Of a DNA stretch of 64,000 nucleotides, positions 63,185-64,000 are shown piece after piece. How positions within the stretch are numbered: the first letter of the stretch is position 1; each line of letters starts with the position of its first letter. The notes below the pieces were generated by a model. That model did no database searches. It was given only the letters and a program-made list of their open reading frames with translations, and was not told where the DNA came from. This DNA is from Cystobasidium ongulense (Eukaryota; Basidiomycota; Cystobasidiomycetes; Cystobasidiales; Cystobasidiaceae), in NCBI GenBank assembly GCA_022835595.1, contig BQUP01000004.1, positions 1,488,001 to 1,552,000 of the forward strand. Direction: 5' to 3'. The translations under genes and the position numbers were made by a program.

Positions 63185-64000
63185 GGCTGCCAGTTATTGC
63201 GACATCTGGCAGACTGCTGGGATGGTGCAAGAGTGTGTCGAGTACACTTCTCTGCTTGTTGTCGAAGTCTCGTGCTTGATCGTGCGTGTTGATGAAAGCA
63301 GAGAGACTGGCAAGCCAGAGACGGTTGCTTCCATTTCACCCACTGCCTCTCAAGGCCGGGAGGCGGAGCAGGTCGTGAGAGTATCTGAATGGCTATGATA
63401 TGATATATGTGCAGTCTCGCTCGCCTATCTCGTGACTGTCTGCGCGCTCTCTCTCGACGGTCTGGCTTGCAAATTAATATACGCGAGCAGCGAATTCCAC
63501 CCAGAGAGCAACTCTCGCTCTCCGCTTAGGCTGTGACGGTACACTGATGTACGGTATGTGATCTAGCAGAACCTTCCTCCTCGCGTGTGCTGGCTGACCC
63601 TGTCATCCTTCCAGAGCCTCAGATAGCATTGCCGGTACAGAAGGTAATCTGCACGTGAGCGCCTTTGCTATGCTAGTAACAGAACCAATATTCAAGCTTA
63701 AAGTTCAGCATCCACGTAGGCGAACATTCGACAGCTAAGATGCTTGCTTTGGGACACACCCAACAATGCTCTGGCTATTTTCTTATATCGCTGTAGTAAC
63801 CTTTGATTACTTTCAAGATATAATGAACAGACAGTTACAGCTACCGGTGCGCTTTCTCGCAGATTTGCTGAAGCCTCGACTTGAGCAGCCACCAATAATC
63901 CAGAATGGCTTACTTGTCTCAGTACTTACGTCGCAATTTCTAAAAGTGGAGTAATGCAGCCCACTTCCACATCTTCGCAAATCTGCTTCCAAACTGCGAA
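63185..64000. other. Right-edge region
   Basis: About 815 bases upstream of the His-rich gene, including its promoter. ORFs at 63698-63895 (minus) and 63766-63954 (plus) are short, without recognised content, and the window ends here. Confidence 0.35.

Overview
The window looks like nuclear DNA of an intron-rich fungus, most likely a basidiomycete. Almost every gene is cut by many short GT-AG introns (about 50-90 nt). The gene set is fungal: an SLT2-type MAP kinase, NAD-dependent glycerol-3-phosphate dehydrogenase, a xylose-reductase-type aldo-keto reductase, a Het-C protein, Rds1-like ferritin-fold proteins and a DUF1769 protein. I cannot name the genus. No rRNA or tRNA gene, CRISPR array, transposon or virus-like element was recognised. 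Exon models were worked out by hand from reading frame, splice signals and family knowledge, so many internal boundaries are approximate.

Layout. 0-26 kb holds mostly metabolic and signalling genes: the N-terminal part of an adenylate-forming enzyme (-), a cell-wall-integrity MAPK (-), a mitochondrial transcription factor B/Mtf1-like protein (+), DAHP synthase (-), a serine racemase/dehydratase (+), GPD1 (+), a xylose-reductase-like AKR (-), the mitochondrial calcium uniporter MCU (+), GFA1 (-) and a nitrilase (+). They are followed by two convergent paralogous small secreted cysteine proteins. 26-37 kb holds SEC23 (+), a DUF1769 protein (+), a large two-RRM protein (-) and mitochondrial ribosomal protein uS5m (+).

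37.3-40.9 kb is the most unusual part. It carries a tandem set of related, apparently undescribed minus-strand genes built on a degenerate 23-residue repeat. In one copy nearly every repeat is its own 69-nt exon flanked by phase-1 introns. In the neighbouring copy four repeats sit in one uninterrupted exon, and between the two lies a decayed copy joined to its neighbour.

41.7-48.6 kb holds three tandem Rds1-like ferritin-fold secreted proteins. Two are nearly identical between start and stop codon but have diverged flanks, as expected after gene conversion. 48.6-50.3 kb is gene-poor. 50.3-63.2 kb carries RCE1 (-), a Het-C protein (+), glyoxalase II with a probable second, mitochondrial start (-), a 2-oxoglutarate oxygenase (+), a YMC1-like mitochondrial carrier (-) and a long unrecognised protein with His-rich N-terminus and TPR-like C-terminal part (-).

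The genes are not a single pathway; the order looks like ordinary fungal chromosome with a few local gene families. A recurrent feature is the microexon: a 7-nt exon in GPD1, 10- and 13-nt exons in the AKR, a 19-nt exon in MCU and a 24-nt exon in DAHP synthase, several carrying a catalytic or binding motif.
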